Shown: piece after piece, positions 1 to 5,419 of the stretch
How positions within the stretch are numbered: the stretch's first letter is position 1
Layout: every line of letters starts with the position of its first letter
Source: Chloroflexota bacterium
Lineage (GTDB): Bacteria > Chloroflexota > Anaerolineae > B4-G1 > SLSP01
Direction of reading: 5' to 3'
NCBI GenBank assembly: GCA_012798275.1
Contig: JAAZNO010000259.1
Coordinates: forward strand, 1 to 6,539
DNA length: 6,539 nucleotides
Notes under the pieces: generated by a model
What the model was told of the DNA's origin: nothing
Seen by the model: only the letters and a program-made list of their open reading frames with translations
Databases searched by the model: none
Program-made: the position numbers and the translations under genes

Positions 1-117
1 GAGCGCGCGGGGGAATTCACGGCCCTGCAAGCGCGTTATCCCGGCGGCGCCGTTCACGAGCTGCGGGCTCCCGATCAACGCTTGCTGGCGCTGATCTACG
101 ATTGGCCCGCTCCTTGA
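1..117 (+). CDS. C-terminal end of an unidentified protein (possibly a membrane glycosyltransferase)
   Basis: An open frame enters from the left edge and stops at TGA 115-117, giving the last 38 residues of a protein whose start lies outside the window. The visible tail has an A-R-Y-P-G-G stretch (about residues 11-16 of the fragment) and ends in a hydrophobic L-L-A-L-I-Y run before W-P-A-P. From memory, tails of this style occur at the end of multi-TM family-39-type glycosyltransferases in Chloroflexota, but the fragment is too short to prove that. The codon composition is GC-rich like the other genes. A terminator-like hairpin follows 18 nt after the stop, so this is probably the last gene of its own transcript. 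Confidence 0.6.
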   Translation, partial: ERAGEFTALQARYPGGAVHELRAPDQRLLALIYDWPAP

Positions 118-135
118 GCGCGTTTGCTCGCGTCA

Positions 136-169
136 GGCCGGGGATTTTATCCCCAGCCGGTTTGAATTT
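136..169 (+). terminator. Probable hairpin terminator of the upstream gene
   Basis: GGGGAT at 140-145 pairs with ATCCCC at 149-154 around a TTT loop. The stem can be extended by GGC 136-138 with GCC 156-158 across one C/A mismatch. The downstream tail is only moderately T-rich (GGTTTGAATTT), so this is an imperfect rho-independent terminator. Its position between the stop at 117 and the rpsU promoter fits a transcript boundary. The tail overlaps the -35 element by two bases. Confidence 0.55.
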
Positions 170-195
170 GACATTCATTCCTTCGCCGGTATAAT
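168..195 (+). promoter_or_regulatory. Sigma-70-type promoter for the rpsU operon
   Basis: A perfect -35 hexamer TTGACA (168-173) and a perfect -10 hexamer TATAAT (190-195) are separated by 16 bp. Transcription would start near 202, leaving a leader of about 120 nt before the rpsU GTG. Both boxes match the vegetative sigma consensus, so a strong housekeeping promoter driving the ribosomal-protein operon is a reasonable reading. This is the best promoter in the window. Confidence 0.88.
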
Positions 196-201
196 GGCGT
201 T

Positions 202-321
202 TGCTATCCAGCGTGCGTCGGGTTGGGGCTCATGAGCCAGCTACCCCACGATGGAGGGGCAACACCGGAAAATCCTAGCCGGTATCAGCAGGTATCGGGG
301 GCACTGAAGGGGGGGAGAAGC
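202..321 (+). promoter_or_regulatory. Structured 5' leader of rpsU, candidate cis-regulatory RNA
   Basis: The untranslated stretch between the predicted transcription start and the rpsU start contains several inverted repeats. They are the 12-bp palindrome GGCTCATGAGCC (227-238), TGGGG 224-228 with CCCCA 244-248, CCCC 244-247 with GGGG 256-259, and ACCGG 264-268 with CCGGT 279-283. CTACCCC (241-247) is also complementary, with one mismatch, to the purine-rich ribosome binding site GGGGGAG (311-317). The same C-run therefore has three competing partners. It matches no riboswitch class that I recognise. Autoregulation by S21 is possible but is inference only. Confidence 0.45.
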
Positions 322-528
322 GTGACTTTTGTAGTGGCCGATGACAACGAGTCCTTTGACTCTTTGCTACGACGGTTCAAGAAACGGGTGCAGGGCGACC
401 GCATTCTGTCGGAGATCCGCAAGCGGCGTTATTTCGAACAGCCGAGCGTGGTGCGGAAACGGAAGCGGGCCGCTAAACTGCGCAAGTCTCGTCGCACGAC
501 GATGAAAGACCTGCGCCGCACCTACTAG
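322..528 (+). CDS. rpsU: Small ribosomal subunit protein bS21
   Basis: Encodes a 68-residue bS21, a small, very basic protein of the 30S subunit that sits near the anti-Shine-Dalgarno end of 16S rRNA and helps with initiation. The sequence shows the family pattern: an N-terminal N-E-S-F-D-S-L-L-R-R-F-K-K stretch (residues 9-21), a helix rich in Arg/Lys, R-Y-F-E-Q-P-S (36-42) and a basic R-K-R-K-R tail. Length fits the family (about 58-70 residues). I chose GTG 322 because a purine-rich ribosome binding site (AAGGGGGGGAGAAG, 307-320) lies just before it and the S21 homology begins there. In-frame TTG 223 and ATG 232 would add 33 or 30 residues unlike S21. It is the first gene of the cluster, 14 nt before yqeY. 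Confidence 0.95.
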   Translation: MTFVVADDNESFDSLLRRFKKRVQGDRILSEIRKRRYFEQPSVVRKRKRAAKLRKSRRTTMKDLRRTY

Positions 529-542
529 AAGAAAGGAGCCTC

Positions 543-986
543 ATGGGAGCACGTGACCAGCTCCAGCAGGATCTGCAGAATGCGATACGCGCGCGGGACG
601 AACACCGTAAGGCCGCCTTACGGATGGTGTTGCTGGAGGTGCAGCTGGCGGAAGCCGAACGTGGCACCCTCAGTGATGCCGATGTCCTGGCGTTGATTCA
701 AAAAGAGATCAAGCGTCGCACCGAAGCCCTGGACATGTTCCGGCAGGGGGGACGTGCGGACCTGGAAGCTAACGAGCTGGTGGAGTTGGAAATCCTGAAG
801 GGCTATCTCCCGGCAGCTTTGTCCCCCGAAGCTCTGACCGGGCTGGCGCGCGCCGCCATCGCGGAAGTGGGCGCGACCTCGATCGCCGACATGGGCAAAG
901 TGATGCAGGTGCTCATGCCTCGCGTGCGGGGGCAGGCGGATGGGCGGTTGGTCAACCAGATTGTCCGCGATCTGCTATCAGCCTGA
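543..986 (+). CDS. yqeY: YqeY/GatB-like domain protein
   Basis: Encodes 147 residues matching the YqeY family (GatB/YqeY domain), a stand-alone helical relative of the tail of the GatB subunit of tRNA-dependent amidotransferase. Its own biochemical role is not established. A tRNA-binding or amidotransferase-related role is usually presumed. Family hallmarks are visible: an N-terminal helix with A-L-R-M (25-28), Q-K-E-I-K-R-R-T-E-A (53-62), the F-R-Q-G-G-R-A-D-L segment (66-74), E-L-E-I-L-K-G-Y-L-P (81-90), and D-M-G-K-V-M (116-121) followed by G-Q-A-D-G-R (130-135). Length is typical (about 147-150). ATG 543 is supported by AAAGGAG at 532-538. rpsU-yqeY adjacency is common in bacteria, which supports cotranscription from the promoter at 168-195. 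Confidence 0.93.
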   Translation: MGARDQLQQDLQNAIRARDEHRKAALRMVLLEVQLAEAERGTLSDADVLALIQKEIKRRTEALDMFRQGGRADLEANELVELEILKGYLPAALSPEALTGLARAAIAEVGATSIADMGKVMQVLMPRVRGQADGRLVNQIVRDLLSA

Positions 987-1019
987 ACTCCCTCTGCGCC
1001 GCAGAATCCGTCACATGAT

Positions 1020-1047
1020 GAAGAGGGGGCCTTGGGGTTCCCTCTTC
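1020..1047 (+). other. 8-bp hairpin between yqeY and pgpH
   Basis: GAAGAGGG (1020-1027) is perfectly complementary to CCCTCTTC (1040-1047), and two G-T wobble pairs can extend the stem inward around a small loop. No T-tract follows (the next bases are TGCGCTTC), so it is not a standard rho-independent terminator. It lies 26 nt before the preferred pgpH start at 1074. It would hide an alternative in-frame TTG start at 1032 together with that start's GAGG-type binding site. It could be an RNA-processing or stability element, or a translational brake on pgpH. Confidence 0.55.
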
Positions 1048-1073
1048 TGCGCTTCAACGGGAATACGATTTCG

Positions 1074-3170
1074 ATGAAACCCAGGCGTTCTGAACCTTAT
1101 TCGCGCCGCTGGATTTTGCGACAGGTTCTGTATGGCCTGGGTCTTGCTTTGTTTGCTACTTTGACGTTAGTCCTCACTTTCACCGGGCAATACGACGTCA
1201 CCCTGGGAGCGGTAGCGGTGCAGGACATTTACTCTCCCCGGGACATCACCTTCGTCAGTGACGTGTTGAGCACGCGCTTGCAGGATGAAGCGCGCCGGCA
1301 GGTGTCCCCCCTTTATACCGGCGTGGATCCGGAAATCGCCCGTCAGCAGCTGGCGCGCCTCCGCCAGGTGTTGGATTATCTCGCCGCCGTGCGCGCGGAC
1401 CCCTACGCGACGGAGGTGCAGAAGCGCAGCTGGGTGCTGGCAGTCCCGGAGCTCGGGGATCTCTCTGTCAGTGACATTAGCAACCTCCTGGCGTTGCCGG
1501 ATTCCAGCTGGACGCGGGTGCAGCTGGAGAGCCGCAGCTTGCTGGATCAGATCATGCGCCGCGAGGAGATCCGTCCCGGCAATCTGCTGGAGGTGCGGGA
1601 GCGACTGTCGCCGCTGGTGCCGCTGGATATTCCCCAAGATGAGGCCAATCTCATCGTAGCGCTGGCCAAGCGTTTTGTGGTTCCCAACAGCTTCCTTGAT
1701 CAGGCCGCGACCGACGCGGCGCGCGAAGCGGCAGCGCAGGCCGTGGGGCAGGTGACCCGGACGTTGCGCAATGGCGAGATCGTCGTCCGCAGCGGGACGG
1801 TGGTCACCGAATTGGAGCTGGAGGCTCTTGAGGAGTTGGGCCTGACGCGGCAGCACCCCGCCTGGCATGACATCGCGTTTCAGGGCGCACTGGCTGTCGT
1901 GGCGACGTTGCTGTTGGGCCTGTACTTGACGCAGCTACAGCCTGAAGTGCTGCAGAATCCCCGGCAGGAAGGGGTGCTGTTCCTGGTGATGGTGATTTTT
2001 ATGCTGCTGGCGCGCTTGCTGGTGGCGCCGGGATCGCTGTTGCTCTATCTTTTCCCTGTCGCGGCATTGGGAATGCTGCTGACGACCACGGCGGGGTATG
2101 CGGCGGCGGTCGGCGGCGTGCTGTACGTGGCCTTCATCGGCGGTCTGATCAGCGGATCGGCCCTGCATGTGACGGTCATCCTGTTGGGCAATGGCCTCGT
2201 AGCGGCGCTGTCGTTGCCGCGCTACGAGCAGACGGCTTCGATTTTCCGCAGCGGTCTGTTGGGAGGGCTTGTCGGCGCGGTGTTGCGGCTCGTGTTTGCC
2301 TCGACGGAGGAGCTGTTGCTGGATCCGTTCCCCTTCTTGATCGAGGCAGGCATCAGCGTCGCTGGCGGCGTGATCGGCGGCGGGTTGACGTTGGGCGGGC
2401 TGTTTCTCCTGGCGCCGTTGTTCGATTTGATTACCACCTTTCGTCTGGTGGAGCTCAGCCATCCCAATCACCCGCTGCTACAGCGGCTGCTGCGCGAGGC
2501 GCCGGGGACATTTCATCACACGATGATGGTGGCGAGCATGGCAGAACAGGCAGCGGAGCGCATCGGCGCCAACGCGCTGTTGACCCGTGCGGGGACTTAC
2601 TATCACGACGTGGGGAAACTGGCCCGTCCCTATTTCTTCATCGAAAACCAGGAGGGGCTGAGCAATCCTCACGATCGCCTGGACCCGCAAACGAGCGCGG
2701 ACATTGTCATCGGGCATGTCAACGATGGGCTGAAGCTGGCGCGGCAGTACGGCTTGCCGGAACGCATTCGGGCGTTCATCTCCGAGCATCATGGGACGAT
2801 GCGGGCGAGTTTCTTCTATCAGAAGGCGGTTGACGCAGCGGGCGGCGAGGCCAGTCTGGTGGATGAGTCGCTATTCCGCTATCCGGGGCCCCGTCCGCAG
2901 AGCGTGGAGACGGCGTTGACGATGTTGGCCGATAGCGCTGAGGCGGCGACCCGCGCTGCGAGGCCGACGTCGGCGGAGGAGATCGCGCGCGTGGTGAACG
3001 GGGTATTTCAGACGCGGATTAACAATGGGCAGCTGAGCGAGTGTCCCATTACTCTGGAGGAGCTGGAAATCGTGAAGGCCACGTATATCGAGTTGTTGCG
3101 CGGGGCGTTCCACCCACGGATCCAATACCCCGAAATTAAAGAGAAATCTACCGGTGAGGTTAAGGCATGA
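1074..3170 (+). CDS. pgpH: PgpH-type 7TM-HD cyclic-di-AMP phosphodiesterase
   Basis: Encodes about 698 residues with the PgpH layout: a basic N-terminus, one TM segment (about 14-36), a large extracytoplasmic 7TMR-HDED-like region (about 37-260), a seven-helix membrane block (about 266-455) and a cytoplasmic HD domain (about 470-640). Characterised PgpH proteins (Listeria, Bacillus YqfF) hydrolyse c-di-AMP to pApA. Metal-site residues are all visible: H481/H482 in F-H-H-T, H511-D512 in H-D-V-G-K, H548 in H-V-N-D-G, H572-H573 in E-H-H-G-T and D620 in L-A-D-S-A-E-A-A. The P-Y-F-F-I-E-N-Q and N-P-H-D segments are typical. ATG 1074 is preferred because the TM helix starts shortly after it. TTG 1032 (14 residues longer) is possible but lies inside a hairpin. 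Its stop overlaps the ybeY start. Substrate is inferred from the family. Confidence 0.92.
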   Translation: MKPRRSEPYSRRWILRQVLYGLGLALFATLTLVLTFTGQYDVTLGAVAVQDIYSPRDITFVSDVLSTRLQDEARRQVSPLYTGVDPEIARQQLARLRQVLDYLAAVRADPYATEVQKRSWVLAVPELGDLSVSDISNLLALPDSSWTRVQLESRSLLDQIMRREEIRPGNLLEVRERLSPLVPLDIPQDEANLIVALAKRFVVPNSFLDQAATDAAREAAAQAVGQVTRTLRNGEIVVRSGTVVTELELEALEELGLTRQHPAWHDIAFQGALAVVATLLLGLYLTQLQPEVLQNPRQEGVLFLVMVIFMLLARLLVAPGSLLLYLFPVAALGMLLTTTAGYAAAVGGVLYVAFIGGLISGSALHVTVILLGNGLVAALSLPRYEQTASIFRSGLLGGLVGAVLRLVFASTEELLLDPFPFLIEAGISVAGGVIGGGLTLGGLFLLAPLFDLITTFRLVELSHPNHPLLQRLLREAPGTFHHTMMVASMAEQAAERIGANALLTRAGTYYHDVGKLARPYFFIENQEGLSNPHDRLDPQTSADIVIGHVNDGLKLARQYGLPERIRAFISEHHGTMRASFFYQKAVDAAGGEASLVDESLFRYPGPRPQSVETALTMLADSAEAATRAARPTSAEEIARVVNGVFQTRINNGQLSECPITLEELEIVKATYIELLRGAFHPRIQYPEIKEKSTGEVKA

Positions 3171-3649
3171 GTATTTTGCATGCAGTTCAAATTCAGAATG
3201 AAGTGCCTTTGGAGGGCATAGATCCCGTGTTGCTGCGGGTGGCGGCTTTGGTGACCCTGAAACACCAGAATGTGACGTCGCCGTGTGAGCTGGCCATCGT
3301 GATCAGCGACGATGCGTCCTTGCAGGCGCTCAATGCGCGTTTTCGCGGCGTTGACCGTCCGACCGATGTGTTGTCGTTTGTCAATGACACGCGCGGTCCC
3401 TTCGCGGTCGTGGGCGCGGGGGACTTTCCGCGTTATTTGGGGGACATCGTCATCTCGCTGCCGACGGCGGAGCGCCAGGCAGAGGAGGCCGGCTGCCCGG
3501 TGACGCAGGAACTGCAGCTGCTCATCGTCCACGGCGTGCTGCACCTGTTGGGCTATGATCACGCCGACGAGGTCCAAAAGGCGCAGATGTGGAAAGTGCA
3601 GGGCGAAATCCTGGCGCTGTTGTCAATCGAGACCTCTTTGCCGGAATGA
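3167..3649 (+). CDS. ybeY: Endoribonuclease YbeY (16S rRNA maturation factor)
   Basis: Encodes 160 residues of the UPF0054/YbeY family, a zinc-dependent single-strand endoribonuclease used in 16S rRNA 3'-end processing and 70S ribosome quality control in the cytoplasm. The zinc motif H-G-x-x-H-x-x-x-x-x-H is intact as H122, H126 and H132 in V-H-G-V-L-H-L-L-G-Y-D-H. The upstream F-R-G-V-D-R-P-T-D-V-L-S-F segment (59-71) and L-G-D-I-V-I-S (91-97) are family signatures. ATG 3167 overlaps the pgpH stop in an ATGA arrangement, with purine stretches GAGGT and TAAGG just upstream, so translation is probably coupled. The end overlaps dgkA the same way. Length is within the normal range. After the D-V-L-S-F core the usual proline is replaced by valine. 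Confidence 0.97.
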   Translation: MSILHAVQIQNEVPLEGIDPVLLRVAALVTLKHQNVTSPCELAIVISDDASLQALNARFRGVDRPTDVLSFVNDTRGPFAVVGAGDFPRYLGDIVISLPTAERQAEEAGCPVTQELQLLIVHGVLHLLGYDHADEVQKAQMWKVQGEILALLSIETSLPE

Positions 3650-4029
3650 ACCCCAAACCGCATTTTAGCCTGTTGGCGAGTTTCCGTTTTGCCGGCGCCG
3701 GGTTGTGGGACGTCCTCCGCACGGAGCGCAACTTTCGCATCCATCTGGGTGTGGCGGTGGCCGTGATCGCGATGGGTCTGTGGCTGGGGGTCTCGCGCCA
3801 GGAATGGATCGGCCTGTTGCTGTGCATCGGCTTTGTACTCCTGGCGGAGATCTTCAACACGGGGGCTGAACTGCTGGTAGACCTGGCCAGCCCGACCTAT
3901 CATCCCCTGGCCAGGCGCGTGAAAGACCTGGCTGCGGGCGCGGTGCTGCTGGCGGCGATAATTGCCGTGATTGTCGGTCTGTTGCTGCTCGGTCCGCCGC
4001 TGCTGCAGCGCCTGGGGCTGCTCCATTAG
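3646..4029 (+). CDS. dgkA: DgkA-family lipid kinase (undecaprenol or diacylglycerol kinase)
   Basis: Encodes 127 residues of the small prokaryotic diacylglycerol kinase family, an integral membrane homotrimer that phosphorylates a lipid alcohol with ATP. Gram-positive-type members act on undecaprenol, which would feed the lipid carrier for cell-wall synthesis. Three TM segments are visible (about 32-49, 53-70 and 95-117). Conserved residues include E27 and N29 in T-E-R-N-F-R-I-H, the signature E68-x-x-N71-T72-x-x-E75 with V78-D79, and K93-D94 before A-A-G-A-V-L-L. Start ATG 3646 overlaps the ybeY stop (ATGA). It has no strong binding site of its own, so coupling is likely; the upstream in-frame GTG at 3589 lies inside ybeY and is unlikely. 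The signature has unusual F70, G73 and A74. I cannot tell the lipid substrate from sequence. Confidence 0.92.
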   Translation: MNPKPHFSLLASFRFAGAGLWDVLRTERNFRIHLGVAVAVIAMGLWLGVSRQEWIGLLLCIGFVLLAEIFNTGAELLVDLASPTYHPLARRVKDLAAGAVLLAAIIAVIVGLLLLGPPLLQRLGLLH

Positions 4030-4037
4030 CGGACTCA

Positions 4038-4066
4038 TTTTCAGATTTCAATTCTCGCGGTATACT
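4038..4066 (+). promoter_or_regulatory. Possible promoter for the two small membrane-protein genes
   Basis: TATACT (4061-4066) matches five of six -10 consensus bases. A weak -35 TTTTCA (4038-4043, four of six) lies 17 bp upstream. The sequence between is locally AT-rich compared with its surroundings and follows directly after the dgkA stop. A start near 4073 would leave about 37 nt to the ATG at 4110. No clear terminator lies between dgkA and this site, so read-through from the rpsU operon is also possible. Confidence 0.5.
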
Positions 4067-4109
4067 GTGCGGAGAGTGGCAGCTGCCGTATGCCGGTTGA
4101 GGAGGGACT

Positions 4110-4391
4110 ATGTCGTGGTCGAATCCCCGTGACATTGCGCTGATCTTTTTGAGCCTGCAGGCGCTGGTGATGGCGTTGATTCCGCTGGTGTTGCTTGCGG
4201 GGCTGGCGTACGTCGTCCATCGGGTGCGGCCCGTGGTGCGGCGCTATCTGCGCCTGGCCTTCGTCTATGCGGAACAGGGGCGCCGGAGCGTCGAGAACAT
4301 CACGCAGCGGATTACCGCGCCCTTCATTCGCGTGCACAGCACGATCTGTATGACGCAGACCATTCTGCGACAATTGACCGTGAAAAAGTGA
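4110..4391 (+). CDS. Small single-TM membrane protein, unknown function
   Basis: Encodes 93 residues that I cannot assign to a family. After a short polar N-terminus there is one long hydrophobic stretch (about residues 9-35, rich in Leu/Ala/Val). A strongly basic segment with H-R-V-R-P-V-V-R-R-Y-L-R (37-48) follows, and then an amphipathic-looking stretch to the end (50-93). The positive residues after the helix predict a cytoplasmic C-terminus. A very strong ribosome binding site, GAGGAGGG (4099-4106), precedes ATG 4110, which argues that the gene is real. Codon use resembles the neighbours. It sits 41 nt before another short membrane-protein gene, with which it may be cotranscribed. Function is unknown. 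Confidence 0.8.
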   Translation: MSWSNPRDIALIFLSLQALVMALIPLVLLAGLAYVVHRVRPVVRRYLRLAFVYAEQGRRSVENITQRITAPFIRVHSTICMTQTILRQLTVKK

Positions 4392-4432
4392 GTGGGGTGT
4401 CAAAAATCTGAGCATTAGAACAGGAGGTCATC

Positions 4433-4633
4433 GTGAGTGCAAAACTGCGCGCGTTGTTAATTGGTGGCGCTGTGGGGTCTTTGGTGGGGGCTTTGGCGGG
4501 CTGGATTTACTACAACACCGCGACCGTCGAGATGGACGAGGCAGGGAAAGAGCACCTTCCCACTATGTCGCCCGGCACTGCGGTGAAATTGGGAGTTGGA
4601 GTGCTCGGGGTGCTCAGAATGCTTTCGGGGTAG
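4433..4633 (+). CDS. Small glycine-zipper membrane protein, unknown function
   Basis: Encodes 66 residues from a GTG start that is strongly supported by AGGAGGT at 4422-4428 with a 4-nt gap. The N-terminus K-L-R-A-L-L-I is followed by a glycine-spaced helix with G-G-A-V-G-S-L-V-G-A-L-A-G (11-23), the spacing expected of tightly packed TM helices. A short acidic, polar linker comes next (about 31-44). A second glycine-rich hydrophobic run lies near the C-terminus (about 52-63). It may be a hairpin membrane protein or a single-TM protein with a membrane-associated tail. I do not recognise a named family. It is probably expressed with the preceding small membrane gene and converges on the hydrolase gene on the other strand. 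Confidence 0.8.
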   Translation: MSAKLRALLIGGAVGSLVGALAGWIYYNTATVEMDEAGKEHLPTMSPGTAVKLGVGVLGVLRMLSG

Positions 4634-4655
4634 CTCGAAAGCCCGGTGAGGCTTT
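4621..4655. other. Two overlapping hairpins at the convergent gene junction
   Basis: GCTTTCG (4621-4627) pairs with CGAAAGC (4636-4642), forming a 7-bp stem across the stop codon of the 66-residue gene. AAAGCC (4638-4643) pairs with GGCTTT (4650-4655) in a 6-bp stem. The two share bases and cannot form together. Neither has a downstream T-run on either strand, so they are at best weak, bidirectional termination or 3'-end stability signals between the converging genes. Confidence 0.35.
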
Positions 4656-4683
4656 GCTGCGCGGCGATGGCGGGGGCGGCGCG

Positions 4684-5331
4684 TCATGTAGGGCCGGCCG
4701 CCAGCCGTCGCAGCCAGGGATTGAGGCGTCGTTCGCGTTCCAGCGTGCTGGCGGGACCGTGACCTGGGAAGACGCGGGTTTCTGCAGGCAACGTCAGTAG
4801 CCGTCGCAGGCTTGCCGTCAGTTGTCGGGCGTCGCCGCCGGGCAGATCCGTGCGCCCGACGTCGCCAGCAAACAGCGTGTCCCCGGTAAACACGGCGTTC
4901 TCTTCCGCGCAGTAGAGGCAGACGCTGCCCGGCGTGTGCCCCGGCGTGTGCAGCACCTGCAGATGCCGGCGTCCGATCTCCAGGGTGACGCCATCGAGCA
5001 GTTCCAGGTCAGGCACTGACGAGGGGATGTTGTACAGGCCGAACAGCGCCGCGCCGCCGCCGGTAGCCAGCAAGTCGCGGTCGGCGGGATGCACTCCGAG
5101 GGGCGCCGGGAAAGCCTGCCGCAGCTGCGCGTTTGCGGCGATGTGATCGAAGTGCCCGTGAGTGTTCAGCAGGTAGCGCAGACGCACGTGGCGCTGCACG
5201 ATCTCGTCGAGGAGCGGCTGCGGTTCTCCACCAGGATCAATCACGGCGCCGTCGTGATCGGTCTCGCCGGACTCATCGTAGATGAGATAGCAGTTCGAAT
5301 CTACCATCCCGATAGGCAGACAGAGGATCAT
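4684..5331 (-). CDS. Metallo-beta-lactamase-fold hydrolase, glyoxalase II-like
   Basis: Encodes 215 residues of the MBL superfamily, the single-domain glyoxalase II/YcbL-like group that hydrolyses thioesters or related metabolites in the cytoplasm with a dinuclear metal site. Ligands are complete: H58-x-H60-x-D62-H63 in T-H-G-H-F-D-H, H132 in T-P-G-H-T-P-G-S, D151 in F-T-G-D-T-L-F and H191 in F-P-G-H-G-P. The G-R-T-D-L-P-G-G-D block (159-167) is typical of this branch. I chose ATG 5331 because the family's N-terminus (I-L-C-L-P-I-G-M-V-D-S-N-C-Y) begins there and TGGAG lies 7 nt upstream. An in-frame ATG at 5403 would add 24 residues, but it lies on the far side of the predicted promoter and palindrome. 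The substrate is unknown. It is divergent from the M24 peptidase gene. Confidence 0.9.
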   Translation of the reverse strand: MILCLPIGMVDSNCYLIYDESGETDHDGAVIDPGGEPQPLLDEIVQRHVRLRYLLNTHGHFDHIAANAQLRQAFPAPLGVHPADRDLLATGGGAALFGLYNIPSSVPDLELLDGVTLEIGRRHLQVLHTPGHTPGSVCLYCAEENAVFTGDTLFAGDVGRTDLPGGDARQLTASLRRLLTLPAETRVFPGHGPASTLERERRLNPWLRRLAAGPT

Positions 5332-5355
5332 CGGCAACTCCAGGGATGAAATCGT

Positions 5356-5381
5356 CCCGTCGTACTTGCAAGCGCGACGGG
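5356..5381. promoter_or_regulatory. 26-bp centred palindrome, candidate operator or leader hairpin
   Basis: CCCGTCG (5356-5362) and CGACGGG (5375-5381) are perfect inverted arms. The palindrome CTTGCAAG (5365-5372) sits exactly in the middle on the same symmetry axis (between 5368 and 5369). Only two of the 13 paired positions fail strict complementarity, one of them a G-T pair. It lies between the minus-strand -10 box and the hydrolase start, at about +4 to +29 of the predicted transcript. That position suits either a dimeric repressor operator or a stem-loop in the mRNA leader. Confidence 0.55.
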
Positions 5382-5391
5382 CGTGTGGGAC

Positions 5392-5419
5392 ATTGTAACG
5401 CAAAGCGGTCAGGCTGCAA
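5392..5419 (-). promoter_or_regulatory. Promoter of the metallo-beta-lactamase-fold hydrolase gene
   Basis: On the minus strand, TACAAT (5392-5397) matches five of six -10 consensus bases. TTGCAG (5414-5419) keeps the TTG of the -35 box with a 16-bp spacer. Transcription would start near 5385 and give a leader of about 54 nt before ATG 5331, containing the 26-bp palindrome. This supports the internal start, because the longer frame from 5403 would begin upstream of the predicted transcript start. Confidence 0.6.

Noticed and set aside
244..259. Resemblance of CCCC-ACGA-GGGG in the rpsU leader to a mini-ykkC (guanidine-II) hairpin
   Set aside because: That class needs two hairpins with ACGR loops in a defined layout. 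Only one loosely similar ACGA is present, and the downstream genes do not fit.
251..307. 18-codon reading frame in the rpsU leader
   Set aside because: It has no ribosome binding site before its ATG, and frames of this length are common by chance. I mention it only as a point to test, not as a gene.
1167..1868. Long minus-strand open frame (233 codons) opposite pgpH
   Set aside because: It lies entirely within the well-supported pgpH gene. The translation is low-complexity in Arg/Gln/His, as expected for the complement of GC-rich coding DNA, and has no recognisable domain.
1935..2471. Minus-strand 178-codon open frame with a Gln/Arg-rich product
   Set aside because: It is a shadow of the membrane block of pgpH. 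The repeated Gln/Arg/His composition is the complement of Leu/Ala/Val codons.
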